A DNA stretch of 64,000 bases, from NCBI GenBank assembly GCA_021234535.1, contig CM037839.1:30276975-30340974 (forward strand). Direction: 5' to 3'. Below the pieces are notes generated by a model that was not told the DNA's origin, ran no database searches, and worked only from the letters and a program-made list of their open reading frames with translations. The position numbers and the translations under genes were made by a program. Source of the stretch: Stichopus chloronotus (lineage: Eukaryota; Echinodermata; Holothuroidea; Aspidochirotida; Stichopodidae). Positions 23,404 through 36,445 of this stretch are shown piece after piece (the first letter of the stretch is position 1; the number at the start of each line of letters is the position of its first letter).

Positions 23404-25360
23404 GTTGCTGAGGTAAACATCATTGGTGTAGGTAGAGGTCATCTGAGGTCACCAGTGGGCAGAATTTAGGCAAACTATGTTTACAATATCTCAGAAATGA
23501 CATGTTGAATCATTTTCAAACTTGGATGGTATGTAAATGAGATTATGAGGGTTTTTGTTGGTCAAAGGTCATATGGGTCATCAGAAGTCAATAATGTTAA
23601 AAGCTTGTGAACAGCTAGCTTTTAAGGAAATGTGCATACATTACAATTCAAATTCAATATGTGTGTGTGAAGGTCATATAAATATCTTGGCTGGGATTGT
23701 TTTTGGTGGATGCCAAAGGTCACTTGAGGTCATCTGCAAGCAGAATATAGACAGACTATTTTTGCAGTGTCTCATGAACCACACATTGTATAAACTTAGA
23801 GGGTATGTACTGCTTTTTGGTTTTAATGATAATTGTAACCTTTATAGTCATGCAAGTGTTTGTGTATGTGTGCATGTGCTGTTGTATTGTCATACTTTCC
23901 GAGGTCGTGAACAAAAGAATTTCAGGTCCTCAGAAAGAATTTCTATAGATTTCTCAAGTCCTTGGAAGAACTACAAAGGAGAGTGTGTTATTAAGGTTAG
24001 GGCTCAGGAGGCAACAACAAAGCAAAATTCAATGAAGTCCTCAATCCATGTGTAATGTCCAGTTGTGTGTGTCTGTGTGTATGCATGTTTGTGATGCCTT
24101 ACCTTGCAAACACTATCTCAAGAAGGGGAGCTTTAACAGATCTCATATTTAGTATACATGTAAGTGTACCACATTGTGTAGAGGAGCCATGATGTTTTTG
24201 ATGGAGGTCAAAGGTCATTTGTAGTCGACTAGGGTCAAATTGTGAAAACCTTGAAAACACGATATCTCAAGAAGGGACAGATCTCATATGTGTTATGTAG
24301 GTGTGTACCATTAAGTAGAAGGACCCTATTGTTTTTTGTGGAGGTCAAAGGTCATTTGGGGTCAACAGGGGTCAAAGTGTGAAACCTTGTAAACATGGTA
24401 TCTCAGGAAGGGAAGCTTTGACAGATCTTATATTGTGGGTGTACCACATTGAGTAGAAGAACCACATTGTTTATAGTGGAAGTCAAAGGTAATTTGGGTT
24501 CAAAAGGGTTCAAACTGTGACAATCTTGTAAACTTGTTAAGAATCAAAGCATGAACAGATATCATATTTGGTATGTAGGTGAACAGCATTGAGTAGAAGA
24601 ACCCTACACTTGTTGGTAGAGATCAAAGGTCATTTGGGGTCAACAGGGATCAAACTGCAAAGGCCTTGTAAACACGTTATGTCAATAAGGGAAACTTGGA
24701 CAGATGTCATAAGTGTAATGTAAGTGTACCACGTTGAGAAGAAAAACGTACTGTCTTTGGTGGACGTTAAAGGTTGTTTCGGTCAACGGGGTCAAACTGT
24801 GAAAACCTTGTAAAAAGGATATGTCAAGGAGGGAAGCTGACAAATCTCATATGTTATGTGTGGGTGCATCACATTGAGTAGAAGAACCCTATCGTTTTTT
24901 TGTTGGGGTCAAAGGTTATTTGGGGTCAAAAGTGATCAAATTGTGTCAACCTACTAAATATGGTATCTCAAGGAGGGAACCTTGCAGCTATGATCTCATA
25001 TGCAATGTGTAGGTGTTACATCATTGTGATTGTAATAATGTATGCAGTTGTGCATGTTGCGACATCATACATATTATTCATCACGTATCAGATTCATAAA
25101 AATCCTCTCAATAAAATCATCAAAACCACAATTCATTTGTGCATTCTGGTTAAGTGAATATGATTATGAAGGTGTTCCTAGAATTCAAAGGTAATGTGGG
25201 GTCATCAGATATGATGAGATATCATAAAACGAAAAGCTTGTGAACACACTATTTACATACGAGGAATAATTCACACTTTAAAGTAATTCTGTAGGTATAG
25301 TACATAAAGATTCTGGTAGGGATTGGTTTTGGTGTGGGCCAAAGGTCATCCGGGGTCACT
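23404..25360 (+). repeat. Degenerate AGGTCA array interrupted by an inner array
   Basis: The outer portions (23404-24055 and 25152-25360) share variant blocks such as GGTCAAAGGTCAT, AGCTTGTGAACA and GGGATTGGTTTTGGTG, with spacing near 150 bp. Between them sits a better-preserved inner element (24063-25151). Open frames here, including one of 166 codons (23555-24055), follow from repetition and are not genes. Confidence 0.75.
24063..25151 (+). mobile_element. AGGTCA tandem-array element, copy 2 (inner)
   Basis: A GT-rich head (24063-24090), then the leader GTGATGCCTTACCTTGCAAA, then about six units of roughly 120-150 bp with GAGGTCAAAGGTCATTTG cores, closing with a hairpin at 25124-25151 (AACCACAATTCA pairing with TGCATTCTGGTT, imperfect). 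The tail with its preceding ATCATCAAAA matches the one at 1501-1528. The order microsatellite head, tandem core, hairpin tail resembles helentron-associated elements such as DINE-1 and oyster pearl elements; that comparison is inference. Confidence 0.6.
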
Positions 25361-27480
25361 TAACTGTTAAAACCTTTGCTGGTATTGTTTGCTCTTCTGT
25401 CTTTTCCTACGGGTAGAAGGTATTTGAGCTCCCCTACAGGCAAAGACTGGCAGTGCATGCAAATTTTAGGAAAGAATTAATTTGAAAACATAACCTGTCA
25501 GTTAGGTAAAGTGTAGTTGCTGCACAAATTTTACGTCTCTTTGACTTACTATAATGAAATTGCAGCTAGTCTGACAGCTGGCATCATACTGGCTTCCAAT
25601 ATACGCCTGTATGTGTTTCCAAAGTATTATTGTTTGTTTATTTGTTGACATTATAACATATTTTGTTGATTAATTTCAGCACCTCAGAGTCATTCTGAGT
25701 CAGTTATTCAGTCCACAAAAGTGAGCAAATATATAATGCCGGTATCATGCCTCTGTTATTTATGACTGTTGACAGTTTTGACAGTTAAAAATAATGCTCA
25801 CATAGTTTTCAAAAGCCGTAATTGGCTTTCTAGTCCCTCTGAGAGAATTTTATTTTTGTCTGATAATGATCATTTATCAAAGACCTTTGTTGAAAAAGAT
25901 GAGAAAGATTGGCATACTTGTTTTCCCAGAGGAATTATTATTCGAAATACAGCTCTTGTTCTGTCATCAAACAATTTGGAATACATTTGTTTTATGAATT
26001 GGAGATGTGGAGCTGCATCAAAGATTTTTTGTAGTGAAAATCTATGGTTCAAGAGAGATGAATTTGTTGTTACAACTCATGTATGTGGAGAAATATGTTA
26101 TTAAATGGACTTTGCTGGTATCATTTCAACTGTGAGTGCTGTGGGTATATCTCTCATTCCTGTAGAATGAAGTACTTACCGTAACTGTGCTGCCACTGTG
26201 CAGGCTGGAGAATTCTTGGCCTTCAGTATTAACTTACGTTACGTAGGTACTATTGTAAAATAATGTGATGTTCTTAATTATTAATTGCTTTATCTGGTAG
26301 CTTGTGGTTACTACAGTCTATCGCAGAAAAAAAAAAATCATGCAGGTCTATTAGCAGCAAGGAATCACTAAGCTTCTTGGCTTTCTTGTTATGTACAAAT
26401 GAAGTGTCTTTTATAGGATTTTGTTTGAAGTGAGGGACGACGGAATAAAACATCTGTCGTTTATTCCTTTTCTTCCTATGAGTCAACCCCTGTTACCTGA
26501 TATGGGAGTCAACACCCAAAAACATTAGCTCTGTGCTATTCACTCCGCGGCCTCCAGGTCAGCATAATCTCATGATTTTTTCATGTCCATGGAGTAATGC
26601 ATTATTTTAACTTGTCACATCTCCCAGTGTGAACAGACATTAGGCTTGCAGGTAGGATGTTTTTAACTTGGTGGGGAAATTGAATTTAACCATATGTCAC
26701 ATCTTGTCTCAATTTGTGTCGTAAATTTTCTGAAAATGTCCTACAAGCATCCTTCAAGTGTAACAATTGACACAAATTCTGATTGAAGAACACAAAGGGT
26801 AGGTCAACAACCATTCTTTCAGAATCATTACATGTGAAATAACACACACTGCACCCACAGGCCTGTCATCTCACAGGTGGTGTCACATGCTCTCCAATGT
26901 GTGTTCTGACTCAGTCTAGTCTTAAGATGATGTTAGTATTTTCTTCTTCCATTATACATCCCATACAGTTCTACTAACTCATTCACACAGCATGTACCTA
27001 GTACGACTGATATAAGAGTTGATCACTATTCAACCATTGTCTTGTGAGATTGGAAATGACGTGTCATGATTCTTATTGAAATCAGGCCATTTTCCTCCCA
27101 ATAATGGAAGGAACCAATCACATTACCACATATGAAAATATGAATATTCATTATGACGTGGCACATTGCAATCTACGCATTATGTCAATGACGGTGCCTA
27201 ATATGTTACTGTGCATTACACGTTGACAGTAATGTGATTGGCACAGCATGGATATGAATAGCGAACGCATGGGCTGCACCTCATGTCACTGCGCACACAC
27301 CCATAGACATAGGAGTTATCCAAGACTTAGTTGACAAAAACAAGTTGAGGATATAACAGTTCAGAGCAGGGCAGTGCACAGAAGGGCCCGTACAAGGGAG
27401 TAGCGGTAACAACAGGCATTGTGGGAATGTGGGCACTAAGGGAAAGATTTACCAAATCTTGACCAAGGCTATAGTGCCGA
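25361..27480. other. Mostly unannotated
   Basis: An open frame of 111 codons (25769-26104) starts at TTG and has no recognisable domain or splice support. A relic of the element tail lies at 26356-26388. Otherwise nothing can be assigned. Confidence 0.35.
26356..26388. repeat. Relic of the palindromic element tail
   Basis: The sequence GCAAGGAATCAC, then TAAGCTTCTTGGCTTTCTTG, resembles the end of the rightmost array element (63974-64000), sharing 12 identical bases and then the AAGC/GGCTT hairpin pattern. It seems to be an isolated, decayed tail with no array beside it. Confidence 0.45.
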
Positions 27481-27484
27481 ATCT

Positions 27485-28190
27485 ACATCACAGGGGTGTC
27501 ATCTCTCTTGATGTATCACATTCCACAAAATCACTGCATATGCTGAGTCTGCATCCTAGCTCTGTTGTCTCATCAAAGGTATCACATTCCACAGGATCAC
27601 TCTTGTAGTGTGCTGATCAATCTGCATCGCTGGTTCGTTCTTTCTCATGGTGGTATCACATGTTCCTTACTGTGTGTGCTGGGTCTGCATCCCAGGTTTG
27701 CCATCTTACAGGAGGTATCACATTCCCCAGAATCAGTGCATGTCCTGAGTCTGTTTCACAGGCGTGTTGTTGTTTAGGAGGCATCACATTCCACAGAAAC
27801 ACTGTGAAAAACTCAGGGGTGGTAATCTGGGATGGGGGTGGCTAGGAAGCTAAAGCTGTCCAATAATTTGGCTGGCCCCTCAAATTGGGCAAATGAGTTA
27901 TATAAATTATCATTCACCTTTTTTGGAGAGTTAGTCTTTCTAACACAAAATGTTGGGATGCCTTTAGCAAGGTCTGAAAAGTGCCATTTCCTGCAATCTG
28001 GGAAGCCCTTTTGGCCCAAAGTTTCTTGGTATACTATGTGCCAACCAATGGTGGCACTCCATTTAGATGGGTTAAATATGGATTAGCCCCCACCCCTCAA
28101 CAAAAATGTCCTTATAGAATCATGCCTGGTGAGTCTGAATCACAGGTCTGTTGTCTCTCAAGAGGTATGACATTCTTATAATTTCGTTCT
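27485..28190 (+). repeat. About 66-bp degenerate tandem repeat
   Basis: Units contain GGTATCACATTCCACAG and 'gagtctgcatcccaggt.tg.catctta' blocks. Copies of TATCACA or its variants start at 27514, 27580, 27654, 27716, 27782 and, after an interruption, 28166. Open frames over it are repeat products. Confidence 0.8.
27814..28098. mobile_element. Possible hAT-like small insertion
   Basis: About 285 bp of unrelated sequence splits the 66-bp array. The left end CAGGGGTGG and right end CCACCCCTC are near-perfect inverse, the terminus style of hAT elements. No 8-bp target duplication is evident, and the array unit itself contains a CAGGGGTGT-like motif, so the left border may be coincidental. The interruption is clear, the class is not. 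Confidence 0.35.
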
Positions 28191-29013
28191 TTGTTTTAGA
28201 GATGATCATTGTAATAGCAACCATCACTCTTTAAATTGCCAAGTTTCCTATTTTGTAAAGTTTACATTAAATTTCCCTCTGTTGTTCTGTTTCTGTAGAA
28301 ATTTTAGAAGATGATTAAAAAGGAAGGCAAACACAAAATGATGGAGTTGTAGCACGAATAGTTGACAGTCCCTGTTATTTATTTGATTGAGCAAATATTC
28401 TCATGATTGCTTTGATTGCTTGACAAAAGTTCATCTTAAGCTCTTACATATAAAAAACCAAATACATATCATGTGGTAGTTAAGGTGAAGTTTTAGTTTG
28501 ACTAGTTATTTTGTAAACATGCCAAATGATTTGTAGTCAGTTAATCACAACTTAATTCGTAGAGCATAATTAATAGAACTTGTAGACTGCATCATCACGA
28601 TTCCAATCAATTTATTGATTATGACCCTTAGCAATATAGTGGGGAGAAGGGTACAGACAAATAACAGTCAATATGTGTTATGTAATGGAGACATTTCACA
28701 AAGGAATTAATACTCTTGTTTCAATTTGTTGCAAAGATGAACAAGTTGCTAAAAGTTGATGGATTCATGTCTCTTTGCCCAAGAATGAATCTAAAAAACT
28801 AACCCAAAGGCCCTACTTGATCATGAAGTATGTAACTTAATGCTTTGTTGGTGTGATGGTTGTGGCAGGCTTGCCAACAATGAGTTATTTATGTTGGGGT
28901 CAGCAAGGCAGATAACCAGATGAAACTGTCCAACACCAGTGAGCAATCACATATTCCACTTCTCACCTTTTAAGTCCTGTTGTCCTTTTGTTTTTGTGGC
29001 AGCATTTAAGTCT
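28191..29013. other. No recognisable feature
   Basis: AT-rich sequence without an assignable gene or repeat. Confidence 0.4.
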
Positions 29014-29530
29014 TTATTTGAGGTTCACTGTTTAATGCATTTTCAGTAGCCAGTAGTAAATACAGTGTAAGTACAACTTTGACATATCACAGTATAATGC
29101 AAAATGAAGGTTTCATCTTTATAAGCCCATCTATGACTGTATCTTAAGCATTCAATTCAGTATCAGTAACTGTCAGGAGGCTGAATACACATGAGCTAGC
29201 TATACATCCTCCATGTCTCTTATTGATAGAAACCACCTCGACACTTTTGAATGTCCTTTTATACAATAGCCTTGACACCTCCTGTTGAGTGTCCTTATTT
29301 GAGGTTCACTGTTTACTGCATTTTCATTTGCCAGTAATTAATGCAGTGTAGTAAAGTACCTTCTAGACATACCAGTTCAGCACAAAATGAAGGTTTGCTT
29401 TCATAAGCCCTTCTAAGACTCCATGATAAGCATAGAAGTCAGTATCAGTAACTTTCAGGAGGCTGAGCTAGCTTTACATATTATCCTCCATGTCTCTTAT
29501 TGAAAGTAGACTTGGCACTTTGAACGTCTC
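29014..29530 (+). repeat. 281-bp tandem duplication
   Basis: The block starting TTATTTGAGGTTCACTGTTT at 29014 recurs at 29295, an offset of 281 bp. The two copies share 'cagtatcagtaact.tcaggaggctga' and 'atcctccatgtctcttattga' but differ by many substitutions and small indels, so the duplication is old. Confidence 0.85.
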
Positions 29531-29985
29531 ATATTGATCGTAGCACTTTCGGATGTTTTTATGTAGTAGTCTTTGCACCTTATTTTGAATGTCCTTATTG
29601 GCAGTAGTCTTCATCACACTGTTGAATGTCCTTACTGATTATAGCCACGTTGACACTCATGTCTGTGTTGATAGCCAGTATATATGCTATATAAGACTAT
29701 ATTGATTATAGTCCACTATGACCCTTTTGAGTGTCATTGTTGATAGTAGTCACCTTTAGAGTTTTTAATGTCCTGGTTGTCATTGACTACGCTTTTTGCA
29801 TGCCCTTACTGACGGTAGTCCACAGTTCTTGACACTTTTGAAAATGTCTTGTTGGAAGAAGATCACCTTGACACTTGTGAATTCCCTCTTTGATGGTAGC
29901 TCACTGCATGGTCTTAACTATTTTGAATGTTTCTTATTGACAGTGACCCACACTTTTAAATGCCTTTGCCATCGTCTACCTTGGC
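29531..29985 (+). repeat. Degenerate short tandem repeat
   Basis: Roughly 38-50 bp imperfect units on the theme 'cttattgatagtagtc...gacacttttgaatgt', continuing the motif present at the end of each 281-bp copy. Heavily diverged. Confidence 0.6.
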
Positions 29986-32900
29986 TCTTTTATAAGTGTA
30001 ATAAACACTAATGCAAACAATGTTTAAACCCCACTATGTAAGTCAAGTCACATCAAGTCATTGGATAAGATGAGTCAAGTCAGCTTGCAGCAACGGAATC
30101 CTTCTACTTAAAATAAGAACAAAAAGTTATCATAATTATTGAACAATATGTAACACCTGTTGACTTGCAACATTATTTTACCTTGGGGACTGGTATGTCT
30201 GGCCTTAGACGTATTTTTATGTTTTTCCCTTAAGGGCGAAACACATGTCTAATATATTGCAATAAGCATTAATTCTTATGTTTTGTGCTTCAACCGCATA
30301 AACATTGAAGACATTTTTATAATTTTTATTTATATGTTTATGATTGGCTTGCGGACAGTAATTCTTTGTCTGATCATTTTGTTACACGTGTGGTTTTTTT
30401 TTAACATTTTATTACATTTTTGGTCATTTATTACAATTGTGATCTCTATAACACTGCATGCTGCACTTTCCCTTGTTTTTTGTAGTTAGACCAACTACAC
30501 TCAGGAATTGTCCGAATATATTGAGCTCTGGGCCTATAGTTTGGATTAGATGCAAACAACTTTACAACAATTTTTTGCCCTTTGCCAATATGACTCCTCC
30601 TTTTGTACACTACAATCACTATCATTAAGCATGAATCATGTCATGTGAGTGCAGTTACTGAGATGATACATGAACGAAATAGTAAAATGTTTGAATTGCC
30701 ATAGATCATGAATGAGGACCAGTTGTACACCAAATGATATAAACAGAATAGACAAAAAGCTGTAAGTGTAGAATTGATTCCATCAATTTTAGCTGCAGCC
30801 AAACCCTTGCAGATATTGTTGCATTTCAATCTTATGTTCAAGATTAAAACACCATTTGATATTTCTTTGAATGCACATTTCAGCATGTAAATGTAAATGC
30901 TTTAGGGAATCTTTAGAAATATGCTCAGATTTTCCCACTTTCAGATTTATTTTGGTCCCATAAGAAAAAAATAGAAGAAAACATTGAAAAAAAAGATAAT
31001 TTTCTATGCAAATCGTTGTGAACTATGCAGGCATTAACCTAGATACATAATTTTTGTAATGGCTATACATTTCATTAATGGATCTTTAATAGGTTCTACT
31101 CAAGAAACTAAAATTCCACATTTTAGAAATATATTAAGCAGTTTCCTCATCCATCACTTTGATGATGTGAGAGAGATTGTGGCATCATGTGATCATTTGT
31201 AAATCTGTGAAGTGCTGAAACTTTGCAGATCGATGGAATCATTAATTAAATCACACCCTCAATGAGTTGTGCCTTTCCATCAAAATTTGAAATTTGAAGA
31301 CATTTTTCTTTTCATTTTTGCAATGGGCAAATGTATTCCTAATATTTTTTGTGATGTCACTGACCCACTGAATTTTTTTATTTTTCATGATGAGACAAAT
31401 TTACTGAATGTTATTAAAGCCATGGATGTGAACTAAGAGATTAGAATGATAATAATAGCATGCACATGTATTGTCTGCTGTATCTACATTTTGCATGCTC
31501 ATTCTTCTTGCTTTAATACCTGCAAAGCTTTTCTGCCTCTCGTGAGAAACTTACAGTTCAAGGAATTATCCCTCTGGACTTGTTTTCATTCCAAGTGGTA
31601 AATGCTATTTTCATTCTAGAGGGCATACCTCAGATGCCTTTTGAGATGTTTATGTCGAGGTCTTGTCTTTACTTTCGTCTATGTTAAACGAGTCATTAGC
31701 TAGATTAAATGTGTGGTCTTGTAAGACTTTTGGGAGGGAACAATAGAACACTGGAAAGACCAAAAAAAAGAGAGAGAAAGAGAAAAAAAGAAAAATATTC
31801 TGCACATTGGCGCCAATAATGTTACGACAATATTTCATTTGCAATGCTCTGTTAGCTTTATGTCAACAAGTTCATCAGAGGTTTCATACTGAAAAAGGAA
31901 AAGGAACTGCAAGCATGGATCTTTGAAGGGTTAAACATATGCTAAGGTCACAAGAATGCTCAATGAGGCGGTGATTTGGTAGAGCTTCTAACTGTTCCTT
32001 TGGATTGTTGAGTTGCCTTGAGTTAAAATGAGTTTATATGTTTGATCCATTTGTGCACTTTTTTTTAGTTTCAAGAGCAAGGTGAGATGGTGATATGGGA
32101 TGAGGAGTTACAAGACAAAAAGCAGCTCTGTAGTGAAACTTTTAATCTTTCACATGATACGTTTGACTCAGTCACTATTTACCATCCATTTTTGAGCACT
32201 AATTCATGCATGAACACCACCTGCTTTTGAAGTTTGACCTGTGCTAAGTGGTCTGTGGAGGAGTTTGTTTAGAATCTGTACCGGTACTGTGTGTATTTAT
32301 GCAGCAAGATGAAGTTGGTCAAGGGAAAATCTCAAAAGACAGTTTGTTACATAATTAGCTATTGCCCCTTGAGATTTTGGTTTGTGAGACTTTGGTTCTT
32401 CTTCCCTTTCTTTCAACCCATTTAAATGTCTTTACTACTAAAGCAAAGAGAATTAATGAGGCTTCTGATCTCTTTGAAACAAATGTGATGTAAACTCCTT
32501 TGTGCCTTTGAACATTATTTTTAATGTTTCTAATTTCATTCTTACTTGTTGTAAAATAACTTCAACTTATACCAAACTATGTGACATCATAGGAATCACT
32601 TTGCTTGTAAATGATGTCTAGACAACGGAAATTATGGTAGTAAACATTCTGCGAGTAAACTATGCCTCCAAGATCGATCATTCATTTCCCCTTGCCTCTA
32701 CATCCATTGATCATGTGATGTGCACCTAGAAAAGAGCTGGCTTCATCCAGAAGTTGCAGAGTAAAACCCTGAATAATAATCTTCTATAGAAGACAATATT
32801 TGTTTCCAAAATAAGATGCTTGTGGTACGTACAATTTTCAGTTGTCTGTGAAATAATTCACATATAATTGTTAGCAAAGGTTAGAATAAGGCATATCTGG

Positions 32901-35900
32901 AGTCCCTCCTTTGATGTCACAATTTAGCCTGTGTTTGTTTATGATGCAATAGAAATAAAGAAATTCATAAAATGGTCAATATTGGATGGATTTTGATGGA
33001 AATTATCTCTACTTTCAACATTTTTAATGATAGATTCAGTTAACATTCCAAAATGTAATTTTCCTGTTACATGTACTTAAAAAGCATTGATCACACATCT
33101 ATTGAAGTATGTGATTTTCTCTGATACCCTTCAAGATTCTCTGTCTTTGCTCCTACCATCATACTATTGCATCTGGCTAGGACAAAGTTTAACAGTGCAT
33201 TTATTGCTACCAACTTTTGAGGCCAGTGTAACAGAAATATCAAATTTTGGGACACAGGAAATTAGGAATGTCCCAGGCCTATGGTCCTATCAATCCCTTT
33301 TACTGTATTTTGTGGAACAAGCTGCTAGTTAGTATAATGTGAAGCTCAAGTGGGGCTCATTATGCATCAATTGTATACTAGCTAGAATGGGAAAACCATT
33401 TAAGTAGAGCATCACCATGTATTGGCACAGGACGGAATGTAAAATTTCCTGGTAAAAATAGCCGGTAGAACACTGGACCTTCTAAAAGGTTGCTGGGACC
33501 ATGCCTCCCCACCTGGTCACACATCCCATAGATGTAATTTATTGCAACAAAAATATACCATTTGGAAGTTGATTTTCTTCTAAATAGGCAGTGAATTCCT
33601 GAATTATTTTTGATAACATTTTTTGGCCCCCCTTTGGGGACCATGGTCATTCCCCCTGTATCTGCTAGTGCATACTTGTCACTATAATTTACTTATGTTT
33701 GCCATGTAACTGAGAGCCAACCATTCTCTCTAAGACCTAACAGGACTTTTTTTCCCTCCTGACAAAATGTTTACCTATTCTTCTATCCCTGTCTCCCTGA
33801 GCCAATGCTTTTGCACCTCCCATTTCAGTCAAACTCTGTACTGAGACTTTAAAGGGCGCAGTGCAATGTATTTTATGGCCTATGCAGCAGTGGCTACCTC
33901 TCCCACATAGTCCTCTTCCAGCTGACTTCCTCTGTTACATAACATTACTGAATCAGCACCACATGCACAATTCATACATTGCTACCTTGTCATATACATC
34001 CAGAGTTGTTAGTAATTCTACAACATGGGCTTTGCAGAAGCACTCCTTTTTTTTTCCATGAAATTTTCTGACAAAACTTTGCTATACATCAACAATTAAA
34101 CCCTGACATGATGTAGGAAATTGATTGGCTCTTGTGACTGTAGTTCTTCTCTTGAGCACACCGCTTTAGCTGCAGCCAAAATGAATTCTTTCTCAGAAGA
34201 CTTTCAGACAATCTATCTTTTGCTACAGCCCTCGTACCTTTAGAACAACTCAAAAAGATGTCATCCTGAATTGATCATCCTGAACAAAAAAAAAAATCCA
34301 TCCTTGTAGTTCTTAAATCTACAAACTATAGCTCCGTTGCAAATCGTAGTATAAATTTCTGCAATAATTTCCAGCTGTCCAAACATTTAAGTAAAGCAAA
34401 GCACCTCACCGCTGACCTCAAGTCAGATACTGGTATCCGGTTACAAGATAATTAGGTTTGTTAAAAAAATAATTGTGAGGAAAGGAAACCTAAAGAACAC
34501 TAATCAAAAGGCAATAGTTTGGTTTACCTCAGTCAGCACAATTGTAAAAGTTTGGTGCATGCTTTTAGAATGGGATACGTGTGTAATGAATGCATTATAA
34601 TGAGTATGTTCATCTAATTTGGATGGTCATACAGACTTTTCTTGGCTTGGAGTACAGCTACGATGAGATTGCATTGAAGATTTTCCAATTAAATGGGCAT
34701 CAGCTCAGTTTTACAGCACGTTTTTTTCGACATGCAAAACGAGGTATTTTTGGAGCATCTCCTTGGAATTTTATATCCTATTGTCTTTGATGTTTTTTTT
34801 TTTACATGCTAGCTTTGAGGTTATTGATGCAATTGATTGAAGGTACTTCTTACATCCATTCATTAGTCTTTTAATTGACTTCATTATCAGATTTTTGAGT
34901 CAAAAATTTGATTTTGAGGTAATTCAAAATTCTGGTTGTAAAGGTGTATCCTAAAGCTCACTGTTGTTGTCAAAAAAAAGAGGAAGGCAGTACCTAATTA
35001 TAACAATTAGATGCTGATAAGTGGACTACAACTTTAACTATGAGATATTAATGGGGTAAAGTGAAACAGTTCATAGGTCTGTTGTTTGGCCAGAAATTTG
35101 GTTCCTTTGAATTAGTATGCTGTAAGTATCCTCTTCTCTGCATTAAGGGTTGAGATAATGGTTGAAGCCATGGCCTTTCAAAGTTTAATATCAGTGCATG
35201 AGTAAGTTGTGGTTTTTTCTCATCATTGTTGTTCCTGCTGTTTGTAGAATCTTTGCGCAGACTCTCTGTCAGACAGTGATAGCTTAAAGTAATCTGGAGG
35301 TTATCTGAAGAATAGGGAATCAAGAAGAGGGAAATGTGGGGACACTGCAATGACTACATGATAGGTAATATTTCTTCTGTGAAATTGGTTATGCGATGGT
35401 CCTGCATGGTTCTGGTTCAACTTACTTCACTTGAAAATTTGACAAGTGTCATGCACACCAAAATGAGGCCTTTTGTTTTGTATGACTCAGGATGAGAATT
35501 TTGCAGTTACAGTGAAACTCACACACACCAGTAGAACTTCACATAAAGTGTTACAAAAAGGATACGTACATGTGATTTTCTGTCTAGTAAGTTGCACACT
35601 TCTTTTAGTTGCCGTTCCCCATTCTAAATACATCACCATCTTTAGGATTACATTGTATGATGCTATTTACACACATCAGGTAGGTACCATCTTTAAAGAT
35701 TACATATTATGCTCTGTCTGTCAGTTTCTCCTTCTCCCATGGCTGTATACTCCTCTCTATCTTTCACTGTTATTCCATCTTTCTGTACTCTGCGTCTGTT
35801 TTTTTTTAAATGATTAATTATTTATAGTGATATGAGAACTGTTTGACAAAACTTGGTGACAATGATATGTTATCTACGTCAAAGAAAATTGAATTTGTAA

Positions 35901-36445
35901 CAAATTTAGCAAAAGAATCACTCATGGGATAAATAAAAAAGACATCCCAGAGTTCAATTTGCATGGAAGGTACTCAAAAAATATCAATAATAACCCATAA
36001 AACAGCCTTTCTGTGTCATGCTTCTTGTCACAACTTCATCACACGAAATTAGCCTTAACAAAGCAGTAACAGGGAGTTCTAGTGAGAAAATTTCCTCAGT
36101 TGTCAATTTTAATCTCTGGTGTGTGGTTTGGTAAAAGCTGAACTTAAAGGCTTATCTAAGTTTTATCTTTATAGTTCCTCTCAGTTTAAACAGGGTCACT
36201 TCCACAGCTCCCACAAACATTTAGAGCTTTCTGACCCCTCCCAGCAACCATACCCCCAGACTTGGTGCTAGCAATCTCCTTTCTTCAGAGATCTTGTGAA
36301 TTAGGATGCAAAGTTTATGGAACTTTATTGCATGTACAGAGGTGCTAGAATGAAAGGGGAGGGCTAAGTATAAAATCGAAAAACATCTCAGAGAAGGCAG
36401 TAGATGGACCACCATGGCAGTGATGACTGTTGGAGCAGTGAATAC
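29986..36445. other. Long AT-rich stretch without a recognised gene
   Basis: Contains a homopurine run (about 31763-31796), several T or A runs and short open frames. The only segment with a good acceptor and protein-like composition is 32069-32230, listed separately. I see no repeat array. Confidence 0.4.
32069..32230 (+). CDS. Possible exon, unassigned
   Basis: A long T run ending in AG (32067-32068) precedes 53 open codons that begin FQEQGEMVIWDEELQDKKQ and end with TGA at 32228-32230. A strong donor-like AAG/GTGAGA also lies 13 bases in, so a microexon is the alternative reading. I recognise no family. Chance openness is quite possible. Confidence 0.12.
   Translation, partial: FQEQGEMVIWDEELQDKKQLCSETFNLSHDTFDSVTIYHPFLSTNSCMNTTCF

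Noticed and set aside
23555..24055. 166-codon open frame, the longest in the window
   Set aside because: It lies across the AGGTCA array and a GT-rich stretch; the translation has no domain and follows the repeat blocks.
25769..26104. 111-codon frame with several Trp and Cys
   Set aside because: TTG start, no recognisable domain, no splice support; frames of this length are expected a few times by chance in 64 kb of AT-rich DNA.
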